Part shown: one piece after another, positions 34,734 through 46,835 of the stretch
How the letters are laid out: each line of letters opens with the position of its first letter
Numbering within the stretch: the first letter of the stretch is position 1
Assembly: GCA_015680685.1 (NCBI GenBank)
Contig: MNCI01005895.1
Span: forward strand, 181,636 to 239,308
DNA from: Gnetum montanum
Lineage: Eukaryota; Streptophyta; Gnetopsida; Gnetales; Gnetaceae
DNA length: 57,673 nt
Direction of reading: 5' to 3'
The notes under the pieces: model-generated
Told to the model about the DNA's origin: nothing
The model's database searches: none
The model's input: only the letters and a program-made list of their open reading frames with translations
Position numbers and translations under genes: made by a program

Positions 34734-34740
34734 ATAACAT

Positions 34741-34799
34741 TGGAGCACATTTACTCCAATAATTAAATCACCTTCAATGTACTAAATCAAGATATTATG
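34741..34799 (-). repeat. 5' LTR remnant of D2
   Basis: 59 bp matching the first 59 bp of the 28099 LTR, cut at gatattatg by the start of E1. Confidence 0.7.
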
Positions 34800-35664
34800 T
34801 GATGAGCGATGAGGTACCCCTTATTCCCAACCATAAAAATCACAAGCATTCATGAGCGATCCAGTCGAATTTCATGGATGGGACTAGTTGTGCATCTAAA
34901 TCGTTATGCTTTGATAAAAGTTCACTATCTTCCCACTTGGACTAGTGGTAGCTTTGTCACATATGATTTAGTCCAAAGTGAGGCATATGATTGATGTTAT
35001 CGAGCCCTATGCTACTCCTAATGATAATGAAGAGGAAAATTAATTAAGCTAATTAATAGTGGAAAGTGAAAATCTAAGCTAGCCTACATGCGATGAGTAT
35101 TTGTTCCTAATCATCTATACCTGCCTTGGACTTTGTGTGACAACCACTAGGATTGCCAAGAATACGTCATTGGTCTTACCAAATGATACACTATTAGGTT
35201 ACCAAGAAATTACACTTAAGCACTTGCGATTAGTCATACTCATTCTACTTAATGATAGGAATTGTAAAAAGTAATAAATGGAAACATCAACTAAGGAAAA
35301 CAAGAAACAATTAAATAATTAAAAATAATAATAAATCTAAGCATATGCTACAATGATGGAATTAATTTTGATCTTTATTTTTGGTCATGTAACGTGTCCA
35401 AGTATGTCATACCCGAATAAGGATGTTATACAATTACAAACATCACATTGTGGGCATGCACTGGAAAACAACAAAAATTGAAATCACAAAGCTATGAAAA
35501 AGCTATCTAAAACTAACAAAAAAACTATCAAAAACTACTTCCAACCATGCCTCCAAGTGTTGTATTTATAGGCTATCATAGAAGAGATGATATTAGATAT
35601 CCAACATCATTTCTTAAAACTCGATATTGCGTATCCAATATCGAGGCTCCGATATCAAAGTTGA
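34800..35664 (-). repeat. LTR E1
   Basis: Starts TGATGAGCGATGAGGTACCC like A1 and E2. Minus-strand TATAAATA at 35563. Degenerate GATATC/CGATATTG repeats at 35584-35660. It ends about 35 bp short of the expected terminus where E2 begins. No PBS or PPT of its own is visible. Confidence 0.7.
35563..35570 (-). promoter_or_regulatory. TATA box of E1
   Basis: TATAAATA on the minus strand just downstream of GATATC-type repeats. Confidence 0.5.
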
Positions 35665-36454
35665 TGATGAGTAGTAAGGTACCCCTATGCCCAACCATAC
35701 AAATCATAAGCATTCACATATGATTTGGTTGAATTCTGTGTACTTTATTTTTTTTAGTGCACTAGCCCTTTAGGAAGTGAATTTAGCCTTAAGGTCAATC
35801 GTTGTCCTCCCAATTACACTTGTGATGTACATTGGTATGATTAAGTGTAACTGAGGCATCTACATTTTATCATTTTGTATTTTATATTTTGGTACTTGAA
35901 ATGCAAATAAAATAAGTTTAATTAACTAATATACATTACTAATTAACTAATCATTTAACTAATCATAACACAAGTATCTGTTCCCACTTTTCATACACAT
36001 CCTGAACCTACGTATCCACTATCGGGTGAACAAACGCTATGCTACTAGGCATACCAAGTGATAACACTGCTAGGATTACCAAGAAAATACATATTATGCT
36101 CGAAGTGTTCATACTTATATGTGTAATCTATTTCACTTAATTGTCTCAGTAACGTAATAACCAGAAAATATTTGATAACTAATTGAAATCATTTAATAGA
36201 TAATTAAAAATATTAAATGCATAACTAAAATAGCCAATCTATCCAAAATGTTGCAAGGTTTATTAGAAATCTCATCTTTATTGCTACACACACTATCGTT
36301 CTCAGGTACATAATGCTTGAATAAAGATCTATACACTCAATGACTCTTATTGTGGGCACTCAAGGAAAAAAATTCTAACTTTCAAATGGAAAAAATGCAA
36401 GAGCCTTGCTATTACTGAAATCTGTAGTTTCCATACATGTGGTTAATAGGTGCA

Positions 36455-36462
36455 TATTTATA
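36455..36462 (-). promoter_or_regulatory. TATA box of E2
   Basis: TATAAATA on the minus strand, 20-120 bp downstream of the palindrome array at 36480-36575. Confidence 0.5.
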
Positions 36463-36479
36463 GGTAATAGATAGACACT

Positions 36480-36575
36480 ATGTCGATGAGGTCTTGTTAA
36501 TGTAGGATGAAATGCATTGATGGGGCCTCATTAACATGGTCAACTACATTGATGAGGCCTCATTGATGTAGCCAA
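36480..36575. repeat. ATGAGGCCTCAT-type palindrome array in E2 U3
   Basis: Three to four units of gatgaggcctcattgatg, including the perfect 12-bp palindrome ATGAGGCCTCAT at 36552-36563. Equivalent, more CpG-rich units are at 51154-51210. Confidence 0.75.
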
Positions 36576-36592
36576 CAAATGACAACTCATCA

Positions 36593-36603
36593 TACCCGCA
36601 TGA
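36593..36603 (-). other. Polypurine tract next to E2
   Basis: Minus strand ATCATGCGGGTA directly before TGATGAG, parallel to the GTCATGGGGGTA before LTR F. Confidence 0.5.
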
Positions 36604-36870
36604 TTGAATAAAAACTTATCCTCGAGTTATTTTACAAATTTGGGAAAGTATGAAATTATTGATTAACTTTTCTTTCAATAAAAAAAACTTGATTAACTTG
36701 ACAAAAAATGGAGTGCCCAAGTCTATGGATCAACACATTGCAAACAAATGGTGGTGTTCAAGATACAAAATTGAATACCATGAAAAAACTATTTAAAAAT
36801 TGGACAACATGTTCCTTGATGATGTGAAGCTTCTTGGAGAAGATCCAATGGTCCTAGGCAATGGTGGTTC
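36604..36870. other. Non-coding stretch right of E2
   Basis: No gene recognised. It lies between the E2 polypurine tract and the end of the G reading frame. Confidence 0.35.
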
Positions 36871-39523
36871 TTAAGGATCTGAGGGACCTTCACTAGATTC
36901 ACACATTGCCAGTGGTTGAGATGGATATGGTTGTACTACTACTATAACAACTTTAGGTGGGAGGTGGAAAGCATCTGACAATGCTTTTATTTTCTCCTCA
37001 TTACTCCTAGGATCATGCACCATCCATGTAGCTTTCCTAATGTGGGTTGAAATGAGCACATCCCAAGGACATGGGATGGCTAGAAACAACTCATTGACAT
37101 TGATGAACCAAGTAGTAAACTATTTGAATTCAATTTTGAATGCTCACACTATGTTCTTAAGCTCCTAGTAGTCATTCATCCATTTGGCTAGGTCCTCAGT
37201 GATGGACTGTTAATTTGTGAATCATCCTTTGAGGATTTCAAGTTCAGTGTTAGCAATCTAAAGCTTTTTCTTAGTGTCCTTGTGGTGTTTGAACTTGGCC
37301 TCATATAGAAAATGTGATCTAGCCACTTTTTTCTCCAATTCTAACCATAGTTATCCAGTTGTCAGCATTGCTAGGTTTTCATAAAAGAGATTGGACAACT
37401 CCTTCAAGTGGATATCTATTTTGTTATAGGAATCAATCCCATCAAGGATGCGTTGCCACATCTCTCTTCCTTGCTAGAGGTGCTAGAGGGCTTCATTTAC
37501 TTTATCCTGTTCCATCTTGATTTCTTTTTTATTAATTTCCTTTTACAAGCCAACATAGTTGCTGTAGTGATTTTCCACTCTCTCAAACTTAAGAGCTTCA
37601 TTCTTTGAGGAAGTGATTTTTATGGTAGACATTTGTCACAAGATGCGTACCTCCTTAATAGATTGTCGTTATCCACTGCCAATTTCCTTAGTTCAATGTT
37701 GACTTTGGCAAGCTACTCCTACTATTGATGAATGAATTCTTGCATTCGATCTCTCTAAGCATCAACATTTCATAGGCAATGATTTTGTGCAGTCAATGCT
37801 TCATTTTCTTGGCACATCTAATTTAAGTCCTTTTTGATTGTGTGTGTTTTAGCTTCTACCATGGACTATTTGAAGATGGAAATTACTACTTCCTCCTCAG
37901 TCTTTTGAAATTGTTCTTGAAATTTTTTGATAGCTTCATCTCTTGTTGTTGTTGGGCTAAGGATTGGTTGCTTTGTAAGTTGAGCATGAAGTCCAGCAAC
38001 CTCCATGGCCAAGTGTTATTTTTTCTCTTAGGCCATTCTTATTTTTTCCTCCAAAATGATGGATCTATCCCTTTCATTCAGAAGCTTTGACCAGGTTGCA
38101 GTCATGTTCTTCAAAAGATTGAAGATATCTAGAGTAGGTTGCCTAGTTCCTGCCAATCATTCCAGTAGTTGTTCATGCTAGGTTGTGTTCAATTTTTCAC
38201 TGATTATGCCTATGGACATCTACACATCTTGAAGTGTAGATACATTTGGTATAGATTCCATGGGTTCATTCAGTGCTTCAACTACATGGTCAACTACCAC
38301 TTCTGCTACTCCCTCCTACCCTTGGTGCTACATTGCCAACATAGTTTCCTCTTCACCTTCCCCCAACCTCACCAAGAAAGTGGTAGCATTCCTATAGATT
38401 TCTAGGAATAGATGATGTGTTACTAATGACACCATCACCTCTTGAGCATTGGGATCTTACCTCGAAGGTAGTTGCATTCTTTGGGAAAATAAAATGGAAC
38501 CACCCCTCTCCAGCTAGCTAACTATTTGGGCCACCTTATTAAGGTGACTCATTGCTAGTTGATACATAGATGGATCGGTCTTGCTTGTTCCTGCCTATTT
38601 TTCTTATTTTCTTAAGAGTTTCTCTTATATTTTCCATAAATATTCAAGGGTTATGTAAGCCTTTGGTGTGGTTTCCTAAGTGGGTGGTGGTGGTCATAGC
38701 TCCTCTTCTTGAATAGTTGTTAGCATTTTATCTTTCATGATTTCTACCCATGAGGCTAGGGGAGCATGCCTGAAAGTGTCATTTGAATAGTGAATAATAC
38801 CTACCCTCTTGCAAATTTTCCTAATAAGGCACAAAAAGGGTAGGGTATTTCTTACACATTCATTCTCCTTCAAATGTTTCTCAATATCCAAATAAATCAA
38901 GTATGGAAGGTTAATGGGAAATTTCCCACTTACAGTGGTGTATGCTTGAGTGGAGAAAGTAGTCTCCTTTCTTGACCTTATCGTTGGATTGAGGTGATAG
39001 GCCACAGTCTTGAAATCAATTTGCTCCATCATTGTGAGCACACCATGCTCCTTACAGTTGACCCTATAACATCACAGTCTACTCCCTTTTTTCCTCAAGA
39101 TCACATTTTCTTGATATCTCCACCAACTATGTTCCAATGTCTAGCAACCCCAATGCCTATGTGATGGGATCCACTGAGTAGGACACTTGAATGTCCTAGA
39201 TTTTGATTATTCCAAAAGAGATAAGGCTCTCCCATGTGCCACTCCCCACTAGTCGTGATGATTGGCCACATGGAAGAGGTTTGTAATTATGTTCTAACAT
39301 CCTTTGGAGATTTTTCCAAAAATGGCCCAAAGTTTATTTCTTGAAGAATTAATATTTGAATTTGTCAGGACTTGATGATGTCTAGGTAGGCTTGAGTCAA
39401 AGTTACCTCAAGCCTTAGCATAGGTCCAGGTGCTTCTCCTCATTGAGATTATTCTATAGGAAGTTCTTCTTCTTCAATCTATCTAACAAATTCCACTTCA
39501 GGCTCCTCACAAAGAGGTCCCAT
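36871..39523 (-). pseudogene. Degenerate long ORF G: plant mobile domain-like plus coiled coil
   Basis: About 880 codons on the minus strand, broken by stops, running leftwards from the edge of LTR Y. 39041-38694 reads ...FPINLPYLIYLDIEKHLKEN, then LPFLCLIRKICKRVGIIHYS. This resembles the helical INLPxLL ... LPYxxLIxxLCxxAGV pattern of plant retrotransposon ORF1 / mobile-domain proteins. A coiled-coil-like stretch (about 38090-37850) holds KLLNERDRSIILEEKIRMA and LHAQLTKQ with many Glu/Gln. The C-terminus (37089-36871) has SNEEKIKALSDAFHLPPKVV. No protease, RT or integrase motif was found. It is probably the gag-like protein of a non-autonomous element whose 5' LTR is Y. Function unknown. Confidence 0.55.
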
Positions 39524-40205
39524 TGTGACGTCCAAAAATGTCAATGGCTGGAATACTGAGAGGTCAATGGGCATACATCCTAACCCCAAATCCATGTGAG
39601 GGTTGTGCTAGAAAATGAAAACAAGGTGCCATGAATAGTCTTGTCAATCAGACAAGAACTTACATGGTGTTAAAATGACCATATGTGAGAAGGATTTAGA
39701 ATGCGTTATGCACAAACACTGGGATCAGCTAAGCTAGAGCGTAGTAGGGTATCAAGGTCTAAAAATAGAAACATGAGCTTGAAAATATGTATCAAACAAT
39801 AGAAAAGTGCAAGAGTTATGCTTAATATCAAAGAAAAAATTCTTGGAAAAGAAATGGAACAAAGCTTAAGAATGAAAAAATACATTGCCTCAAAAAGGAG
39901 GAGCATAACTATTGCTAAATAAGAGGTGATAATGGTACACATTATCAGGTAGGCATAGTGGTAGCATAGCAATGTAGTCACAGTCTCTAGGACACTTAGG
40001 ATGTGGAGCTAATGGCAGTAGTGGAGACTAAACTTGTTGGGTTGGCTATTGCCATGTTTTGTAGGTGCAATGGTGGATTGCATTTCAGGAGGTGCCAAGG
40101 TGTGAAGCTTAGATGCTCAGGTGCAAGAGTTTCCTGGATACTTAGAAAGTTAAAATTTTCAATGCTCTTTTAATTTGCTAGCCCCTAGAGTGCTAAGCAT
40201 CGAGG

Positions 40206-40213
40206 TATTTATA
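40206..40213 (-). promoter_or_regulatory. TATA box of LTR Y
   Basis: TATAAATA on minus, conserved with X at 13562 (gaggtatttatag and ggggtatttatag). Confidence 0.5.
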
Positions 40214-40624
40214 GAACTAGGTTAAGCATAAAACGTGGATTGGGCACCACATGGCATGGGTGTCATGTGCCATGAGCATAGATGGGGTTATGCTGACATG
40301 TTATGCTCTTATGAGAGTAGCAAAGTGTTACACTCTAAAGAATAGCAACGGGTTCCTAGAGACTATTGAACTATGACTACATTGCCCAGATTACATGTGC
40401 CAAAGTTTGAGAGACCAAAATTTACTTGCAAACAGTGCAAAATAATAAAAATTGAAGGCTATGCTTCGGGGCTACATCTTCCCCTTATTTGAGTAGGGTC
40501 AAGCATAGGAATAATTTCAAGGACTAATGGAAGTGTAAAAGAAATAAAAATTACTGATCTTGATTGGAAAAGGAATGTCAAAGTAGGGATGAAGGCCAAT
40601 GCCAAGTTCTGGAGGATTTTCTCT

Positions 40625-41215
40625 AGTTCCAAGCTGGGTACGCTTTAGAGTGTAATACAACACTTAGTCAAAATTTGCAGAATTTTGATGTTTCACAATG
40701 GTTACGCTAGCTATGTTGGGGACCATAGTAGAGCATAATAGGGATATTTAACCAAATTTTGATGAAATTTGTAGTCTGCCTTCATGGTACATTAGCTATG
40801 CTCTGGGGCGTAGCAGTAGAGGTAGCCTTAAAAGTTAAAAAATGTGTCAAATGTATCTTCCATGTTGAGCTATCTTGACAGATCCTTGTCCAACACTTAG
40901 GCAAAATTGGACATTGGAACCTATGCCACACTTCCTACATTATGGAGCATAGCAAAGTGTAGCAACCCAAGAGATAGAAAATTTGCCAAACTATTTTTAT
41001 CATCCTAAGCAATCCTTAATCACTTCTAGCTTGAAACTTGGGAAAACTAGCCATAGAAGTGTGTGCTATGTTGGCTATGCTGGGGAGCATAGTAGGAAAA
41101 TTTAGAGTGTAGCATGACACTTAGAAAAATTTTCATGCAATTACTACTAACACTTAGAAAATATTTGCAAATAGGCTTTGATGTGTGCTATGCTAGCTAT
41201 GCTAGAGAGAATAGC
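40625..41215. repeat. Array of hairpin motifs in Y
   Basis: Six imperfect palindromes, e.g. gctatgctggggagcatagt at about 41081 and ctatgctctggggcgtagc at about 40796, spaced 70-150 bp. Collinear with the X array. Confidence 0.75.
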
Positions 41216-41301
41216 ACAAACACTTACAAAAATTTTTCAAGTCTTGACACTTAGAAAAATTTACTGCTGAACTATAGAAGCCTAAAATTGGTGGTGATTC
41301 A

Positions 41302-42887
41302 TTGGCCCCTCTTTGTTGATGTCAAGAGGATTGGCCCAAGAGATGTCGACAAAGAAGATGAAACACCACGACGAACATGACACCAACACCACTTATCAAT
41401 GCCCAATTAGACAACACTTCATTATGCTTAAGAGTGCCAAGGAAATAAAGCATGCAAGGAATGGGTTACAAAGATGGACCAAGGAATAACAAGTGGAAAG
41501 GATGCTCATTATGCATTTTTCTGTAGAATAAAACATTACAATGGCTTGTTGCAAAAACATGATCCCTCATCAAAGTAATTGTGAGGGAGTCAACATGCGG
41601 AGATGGCTTGCCCCTAGCATTTTGACCTCTCGTTAGAGTGCTTGTGAGATGGTTGATCCAGGGTTGGACTAGTTACAAAATGACAACTATGCTCTTTTTA
41701 TTTGGGCACTTTTTTTGTTCCATTTTTCTTTGTCTCTTGGTTTTGCTTTGTTTTTTCTTTTATCTCTCTATTTTCTTTTCGTTTTTACTTTCTTATTTCT
41801 TTTTCACTTTCTCTCTTCTTTTTTTCTTTGAAGATGTTTTATTGTTGCGTGGACTATGTGCCAATTAACAAAATTTTCTTAGAAGAAACTATGTTGCATT
41901 TAGAGGACAGGTGTTTCCTACAATGAGTTATGTTTCATCTGCTTGGGTCTTTGACCAATCCACAAAGGCTTCCTATGAGATGAGTTATGTTATGTCCATC
42001 ATGGATTCTATAGTTGATTGAATGAAGGATGCTATGTGCATCAAAGAATGTGGTGAAATGCAAGGTGAAGAGGTAAATGCAATTAGCTATAACAGGATAA
42101 TAGGGATGTGCACTCTTGAGTAGCTTGGTGAGTCAAAGTGGACACATTGGAGCAGTGCAGTGACTTGCAATTGCAATGAAATGCATCCCTAAGCAACATC
42201 ATTGAGGCCTCATCCTATAAATGCAACACAAAGAAACTAAGAAAATAACCATAACATGGGAGATGAAGGTGAAGTCCTATTTGCAAGGGCACTACAAGGG
42301 CCATGCGTGCTATGTCAATTGCAGGTGCATGCAGTGTTCAAAGTAGGAAGGCCAGTGTAGGTGTTGATGGTGAGAGGCTTCGAAAGCTCCAGCAACCACA
42401 CTAGAAGTAAGCACCCCAATGGCTAAAGATGTTGGTGATGCAAGTGCTCAGGAGTCCTTACTAAAGACAAGAGCCAAGAAACCCAATAGCATGGCAGAGA
42501 ATCGCACTACTAGATGTTCTTCTCAGCTCTAGCAATGGTGAGGGCCAAAGGATGGTAGTGTTGTGGTTGGGCCACAATACCTTTGGTCCTCTAACAAGTG
42601 ATGCTAATGGTAAGAGCCCTGACCAAGATGATTGGTGATGGTGGTGAAAGCTCCAGAAGGTTAGCAAGATGCTTGAAGGCATCTCCAAAATTTCAGTATT
42701 ATGCCAAGGAGTGTGATGTTGTGAATGTTCCAAAGGGTATTTTCTTGATAATGTGAAGTTCATTCAGGAACTACAATGCCCCACCCCATCCAACCCAAGA
42801 GGTGTGAGTAGGTGATAGATGATTAAAAGTATTCATGGTTGCTTGTCTGTAGAACTATGTGTGTTGAACTATGAATGCTGAACTGTG
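41302..42887. other. Non-coding stretch with polypyrimidine block, probably LTR sequence
   Basis: No gene. 41695-41835 is about 140 bp of T/C-rich sequence on plus, which creates spurious hydrophobic frames. The part from about 42360 is alignable in reverse with 57180-57560, so it belongs to a repeated LTR-like unit. A plus-strand TATAAAT at 42216 follows a TGAGGCCTCA palindrome (42203-42212). Confidence 0.45.
42216..42222 (+). promoter_or_regulatory. Candidate TATA box with GAGGCCTC palindrome upstream
   Basis: TATAAAT only three bases after the 10-bp palindrome TGAGGCCTCA, echoing the E2 and A2 promoters but on the plus strand. The LTR it would belong to is not delimited. Confidence 0.3.
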
Positions 42888-43170
42888 AACCTAGTTTTAG
42901 GTCTTGGTAGATCACATGTTGTGCTAGTTTAAGGTCCTATAGACTATGAATGTAGTTTAAGGTCTAGGCAGACTGTGATGCACTAGTTTAAGGTCCTAGT
43001 AGACCATTGTGCTAGTTTAACATCATAGCAGATGATGGATGGCCAATTTAAGGTCATAGAAAACCATGCTATGGGTGTCAATTTAATGTCTTAGCCCAAG
43101 GACATTATGTGCCAATTTAACATTATAGCAGATTTTTTATGCTAGTTTAATGTCATAGTGGATGTTCACT
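42888..43170. repeat. About 30-bp tandem repeats next to C
   Basis: Nine diverged units of ctagtttaaggtcctagtag followed by accatg, with alternates such as ccaatttaacattatagcag. An inverted set lies at 56760-57030 and a single unit at about 46900. Confidence 0.8.
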
Positions 43171-43203
43171 TACCTTGCTTTTTAATTGGTGTGGCACTGC
43201 ATA

Positions 43204-46200
43204 CTAGGTGTAGTATGAATTTAGATAAGAGTGATTAATTGAATTGGCAAACTCATTGTCATCTAGATTAAAAAAATTGAATGCTATATTTTCATAGGCC
43301 TTTATGACCAAGAAGGATCCTTCCTAGTTAGTTGAGAATTTGTCTACGAGCTCATAAAAAACCTTAAGGACCAAGTCTCCCTTCTTAATTAGGCATTGAT
43401 GCTAATTATGATGGTTCTTTTGCCATTGCTTTTCCTAGTACTAGTCAATGCAATCAAGTGTTTACATGCACTCTTCCTATATAGATTCAAGGTTAATGGT
43501 TCTCAACTCATTGTTCTAAACCTCCTCAATAAAGCTCAAGATGATCATACAAAGTGATGGGACCTACAGTTNAAAGCTCAAGATGATCATACAAAGTGAT
43601 GGGACCTACAGTTTAAGAGGAAACTTTGCTTCTAATCCATACACAAGACTATATGGCGTCTTACCTATTATTGTTCTACATGTTGTACAGTAGGCCCATA
43701 ATGTGTAGACTAGCTATTCATATCATCATCACTTGCTATTGCTAAGAATCCTCTTCAAAAGGTTAATCATGAATTTTTTCATAGCCTCCACTTGGAAATT
43801 CACCTATGGGTAGTACGATGATGAAAAGAAATGTTTAATGCCAAGGTGTTCACAAAAGGCTTTAGTTTGTATGCTACTAAATTTTGGCCCATTGTCTATG
43901 ACTATAGTCATGGGTAGACCAAATTAGGTCACTATGTTATCTAGAATGAATTTGTAGACTTTTTGTGATGTTTTCTTCCTAAGGGAAATGGATTCAATGC
44001 ATTTGGTAAAGTATTCGATTGTAGTTATGATGAAGCTATGTCCTACAAAAGACTTAGGCATTATTGGTCCTATAATATCCAACTCCTAATGTTGGAACAA
44101 CCATGTGATCTACGTAATATGTAGTTCAGTGGATGGCATGTGCATTAGCTTACCATGTTGCTGACACACGTTACATGTTTTGAACTTGGAAATGTAATCA
44201 CTCTTCACATAAGACCAATAATAGCCTAGGCATCTAATTTTTGTTGCCATTTCCCTAGGGGCTATGTGGCCTTTGCATAGTCCTTTGTAAACTTGATCGA
44301 TGATTATTTGCACTTCACTACCACTAACACAAGTTAACAATATTTCATAATAAGATCTATGAAACAAGATGCTATCACTTACAAGGATGTATTGCCATGA
44401 TCGCTTTTGTAATACATTATTTTGGATAGAGGTTAGATTTTGCAAAGGCTCTCCCTCTTGGAGATATTTCTTAATATTGTCATACCACTCTTGGGTGTGA
44501 GCTATGCTTGTCACGTTTAGAGATGTAATGTTTATTGTTTAATTTATAGGTTTTGTGCAATCCACTATTAAAGTAAGCAATGCAGAAAACATGTTGGGTG
44601 CTATGCTTAAGGCTAAAGTGGCTAATGCATTATCAATGGAATTTTCATTATGGGGAATGTGTCGAACATCCACAGTTGCAAATTTTTTGAGCAAGTGTTT
44701 TTCCAAATCACAATAAGGTTGTAAATGTTGTGCCTTGCAAGTGTAAACCTCTATGACTTGGTTAACAAAAAGCTGTGAATCACCTTAGATTGTTATGTTT
44801 TGGATTCCTAAATCACACACTATTAAGAACTTGTAAGGAAACCTTCATACTTCACCATATTTTTTGTGCAAGGAAATTCAAAATGATAAGTGAAGGGTCA
44901 TATCTCCCTAAATGGAAATGTGATAATGGTAGTATCACTACCACCTTATGTGATTGAAGCATCATCAAAGTGTACAATTAACTTGAGGTTTGTAGGCACT
45001 TGACTTATGCTATTGACGTACTCATCCATAAATTCCAAATCTATTGTTGCTTGATTGTCTATGGGTGAAGCTGTGAGTTGTGTGACTATTTCTTGACACT
45101 TTGTGGATGCTTGTGCTTTGTAGTGTAGGTAAAACTCTACAGTTATTGCCTTCAACTGTGCAATTTGAAAATTTTCATACATGTTCATAGTAATCACCTC
45201 AAGTACATTGCTTTTGTAGATAATGTTAACCTGACTACAGAAGAGATATTTTCTGCATTTCTTGAGTGCAAAGAATAATGCAAGGTAGTTCTTCTCTACA
45301 TCATTGTATTTCACCTCATGGGATACTAGCACATGGCTTAAGTAGTAAACAGGTATCTCTGAGCCATCATATCACTTTTGGAAAAGTAGAGAAGTAATGG
45401 AAGTGTTTGAGGTTGCAAGGTAAATGTAAAATGCCTTATCTCCTTGTGGAGGGTAGAGTATTGGAAGTTGAGCCAGCTTCTTTTTGAAGTTGTAAAATGC
45501 CTCCTGGAATTGATCTATCCACTCAAAGTGGATCCCCTTTTTGAGAAAATGTTGCGTTGGCTACAACTGATAAATCAACCTTACGATAAACCTACGTATG
45601 AATTGTAACCTACCTTGTAACCTGCATAGCTTCTTAAGGTTTTTCAATGCCAGTAAGTTGGTGATAGCCTTAACCTTATTGGGTCTACATGTATACATAC
45701 TTCTGATACTACAATTCCTACCATGTGACTAGTCTTGATGTCAAAGATACACTTCTTGGGATTTAGCCTAAGGTCATGTCTGAGGCAATGTTTGAGGACA
45801 TGGTCCAAGTCATCTGTATGGTTATGAGTTAACTTAGACTTAACTTCTATATCGCCAATGTAGTCGTTGAGAAAGTCTAGTACATAATTAATAAAGATAC
45901 ATGTCATCGTGCATTGGTAGGTTTCTCCTACGTTCTTTAGTCCAAAGGGCATCATTTTATAAAAAAACATACCCCAAGGGGTCATGAAAATGGTGCTAAG
46001 CTAGTGCTCTACATTGATTCAAATTTGGTTGTACCCTGAGAACCAATCAATAAAGGACAATAAGGCATGACCAGTCATAGTATTGATGAGTTGGTCAATA
46101 CTAGGTAATGAAAAATCATCTTTGATAGTTTCCTTGTTCCAGTCCTAGAAGTTTATGCAAATGCATATACTTCTATTTTCTTAGGGACAACTATGATGTT

Positions 46201-46660
46201 TGAAACACACTCTGCATAGTCAACTACCCAGATGAAACTTTTTTTAAAGCTTAGTAATTTCATCATGAACTACCAATGCCACCTCAGGTTTGACCTTACG
46301 AACCTTTTTTTTGACTACTCTTATGCAAGGATCAAGGATAATTTTGTGTTACATTATATAAGGGTCCAAGCTTGGCATGTCCTTGTAGGACCATGCAAAC
46401 ACCTTAACCTTATTGTTGAGAATTTTTTAGATGCTTTGTTTGATTTGAGGTAGTAATAAAGAACTAAGTTTTAATGTCTTCACCTCACTTTAAAATGTTA
46501 CTACAGGGACTTCTATGAGAGGATCATTAGTTACGTCACCTACCTCTAGGTCTAATGTCCTAACTAGATGGTCTGGCCAATCTAGAAATGTCTCTAGGGA
46601 TGCTACATTTGTGTCATGAGTCATAGGCTAAAAGTATATGAGCTCAGTGTTTATTCATCT
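43204..46660 (-). pseudogene. Tat/Ogre-like pol C: RT, RNase H, second RNase H, integrase (broken)
   Basis: Minus-strand pol. RT (about 46500-45644): GHALLSFIDWFSGYNQI, TPWGMFFYKMMPFGLKNVGE, with the catalytic box YIGDI (YVDD with Asp to Gly), then LRLNPKKCIFDIKTSHMVGI. The first RNase H ends in 45332-44946, and the start of a second, archaeal-type RNase H follows at LKLIVHFDDAS, continuing KYEGFLTSS, LGIQNITI-GDSQLFVNQVIE and NSIDNALATLA. A linker and integrase zinc region (44514-44110) has KTCNVCQQHG. The core (about 44090-43560) has DIIGPIMPK, DNGPKFSS and a YYPxVN site. The C-terminus LDDNEFANSINHSYLNSYY stops at 43204. The dual RNase H is the established hallmark of Tat/Ogre. Gag and protease are absent. 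Confidence 0.85.
43531..43613. other. Exact 41-bp duplication around a single N
   Basis: 43531-43571 is identical to 43573-43613, with N at 43572. This looks like two contig ends overlapped but not merged. Confidence 0.9.
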
Positions 46661-46835
46661 CATGGAATCATCGTAAGGCCAAGGGCAAACGAAGATTCTC
46701 ATCTACATTCATTCTTCAATCCTACCAAAAATCCTACAAAATAACCAGAAAAATATTAAGCCGCACTTGTCTTAATAAGGCAAGATGCATAAAAGAAGGA
46801 AGACAATGTTATGAAAATTTACCTAATTATGCAGT
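46661..46835. other. Junction between C and H
   Basis: No gene or recognisable repeat; C gag and protease are missing here. Confidence 0.3.

Larger units (their letters stand above)
28099..34799 (-). mobile_element. Chromovirus-like Ty3 element D2
   Basis: Minus-oriented element with 3' LTR (28099 to about 29412), INT, RH, RT, PR, a tandemly duplicated gag region, PBS, and a 5' LTR cut to about 60 bp by E1. The LTR remnants share actccaataattaratyacc and gatattatg. All ORFs are broken. Confidence 0.8.
35665..36592 (-). repeat. LTR E2 (3' LTR)
   Basis: 928 bp from TGATGAGTAGTAAGGTACCC to GACAACTCATCA. The body matches the A1 LTR (aggtttatt, atctcatctttattg, aataaagatc, tgtgggcac). TATAAATA on minus at 36455. 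The promoter-proximal array is of GAGGCCTC type rather than GATATC. The reverse PPT abuts the right edge, so its internal region was to the right and is now lost or unrecognised. Confidence 0.75.
39524..41301 (-). repeat. LTR Y
   Basis: 1,778 bp from TGTGACGTCC to GGTGATTCA, the longest copy of the X/Y/Z family. Minus TATAAATA at 40206. U3 carries the hairpin array at 40625-41215. The right flank begins ttggc. The PBS expected at the left edge is not visible. Confidence 0.75.

Noticed and set aside
36593-39523. G reading frame as the internal region of the element ending in LTR E2
   Set aside because: LTR E2 (TGATGAG start) and LTR Y (TGTGACG start) are unrelated families, so they cannot be the two LTRs of one element.
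41638-41926. Short hydrophobic open frames that look like membrane proteins
   Set aside because: They are translations of the polypyrimidine block in two frames.
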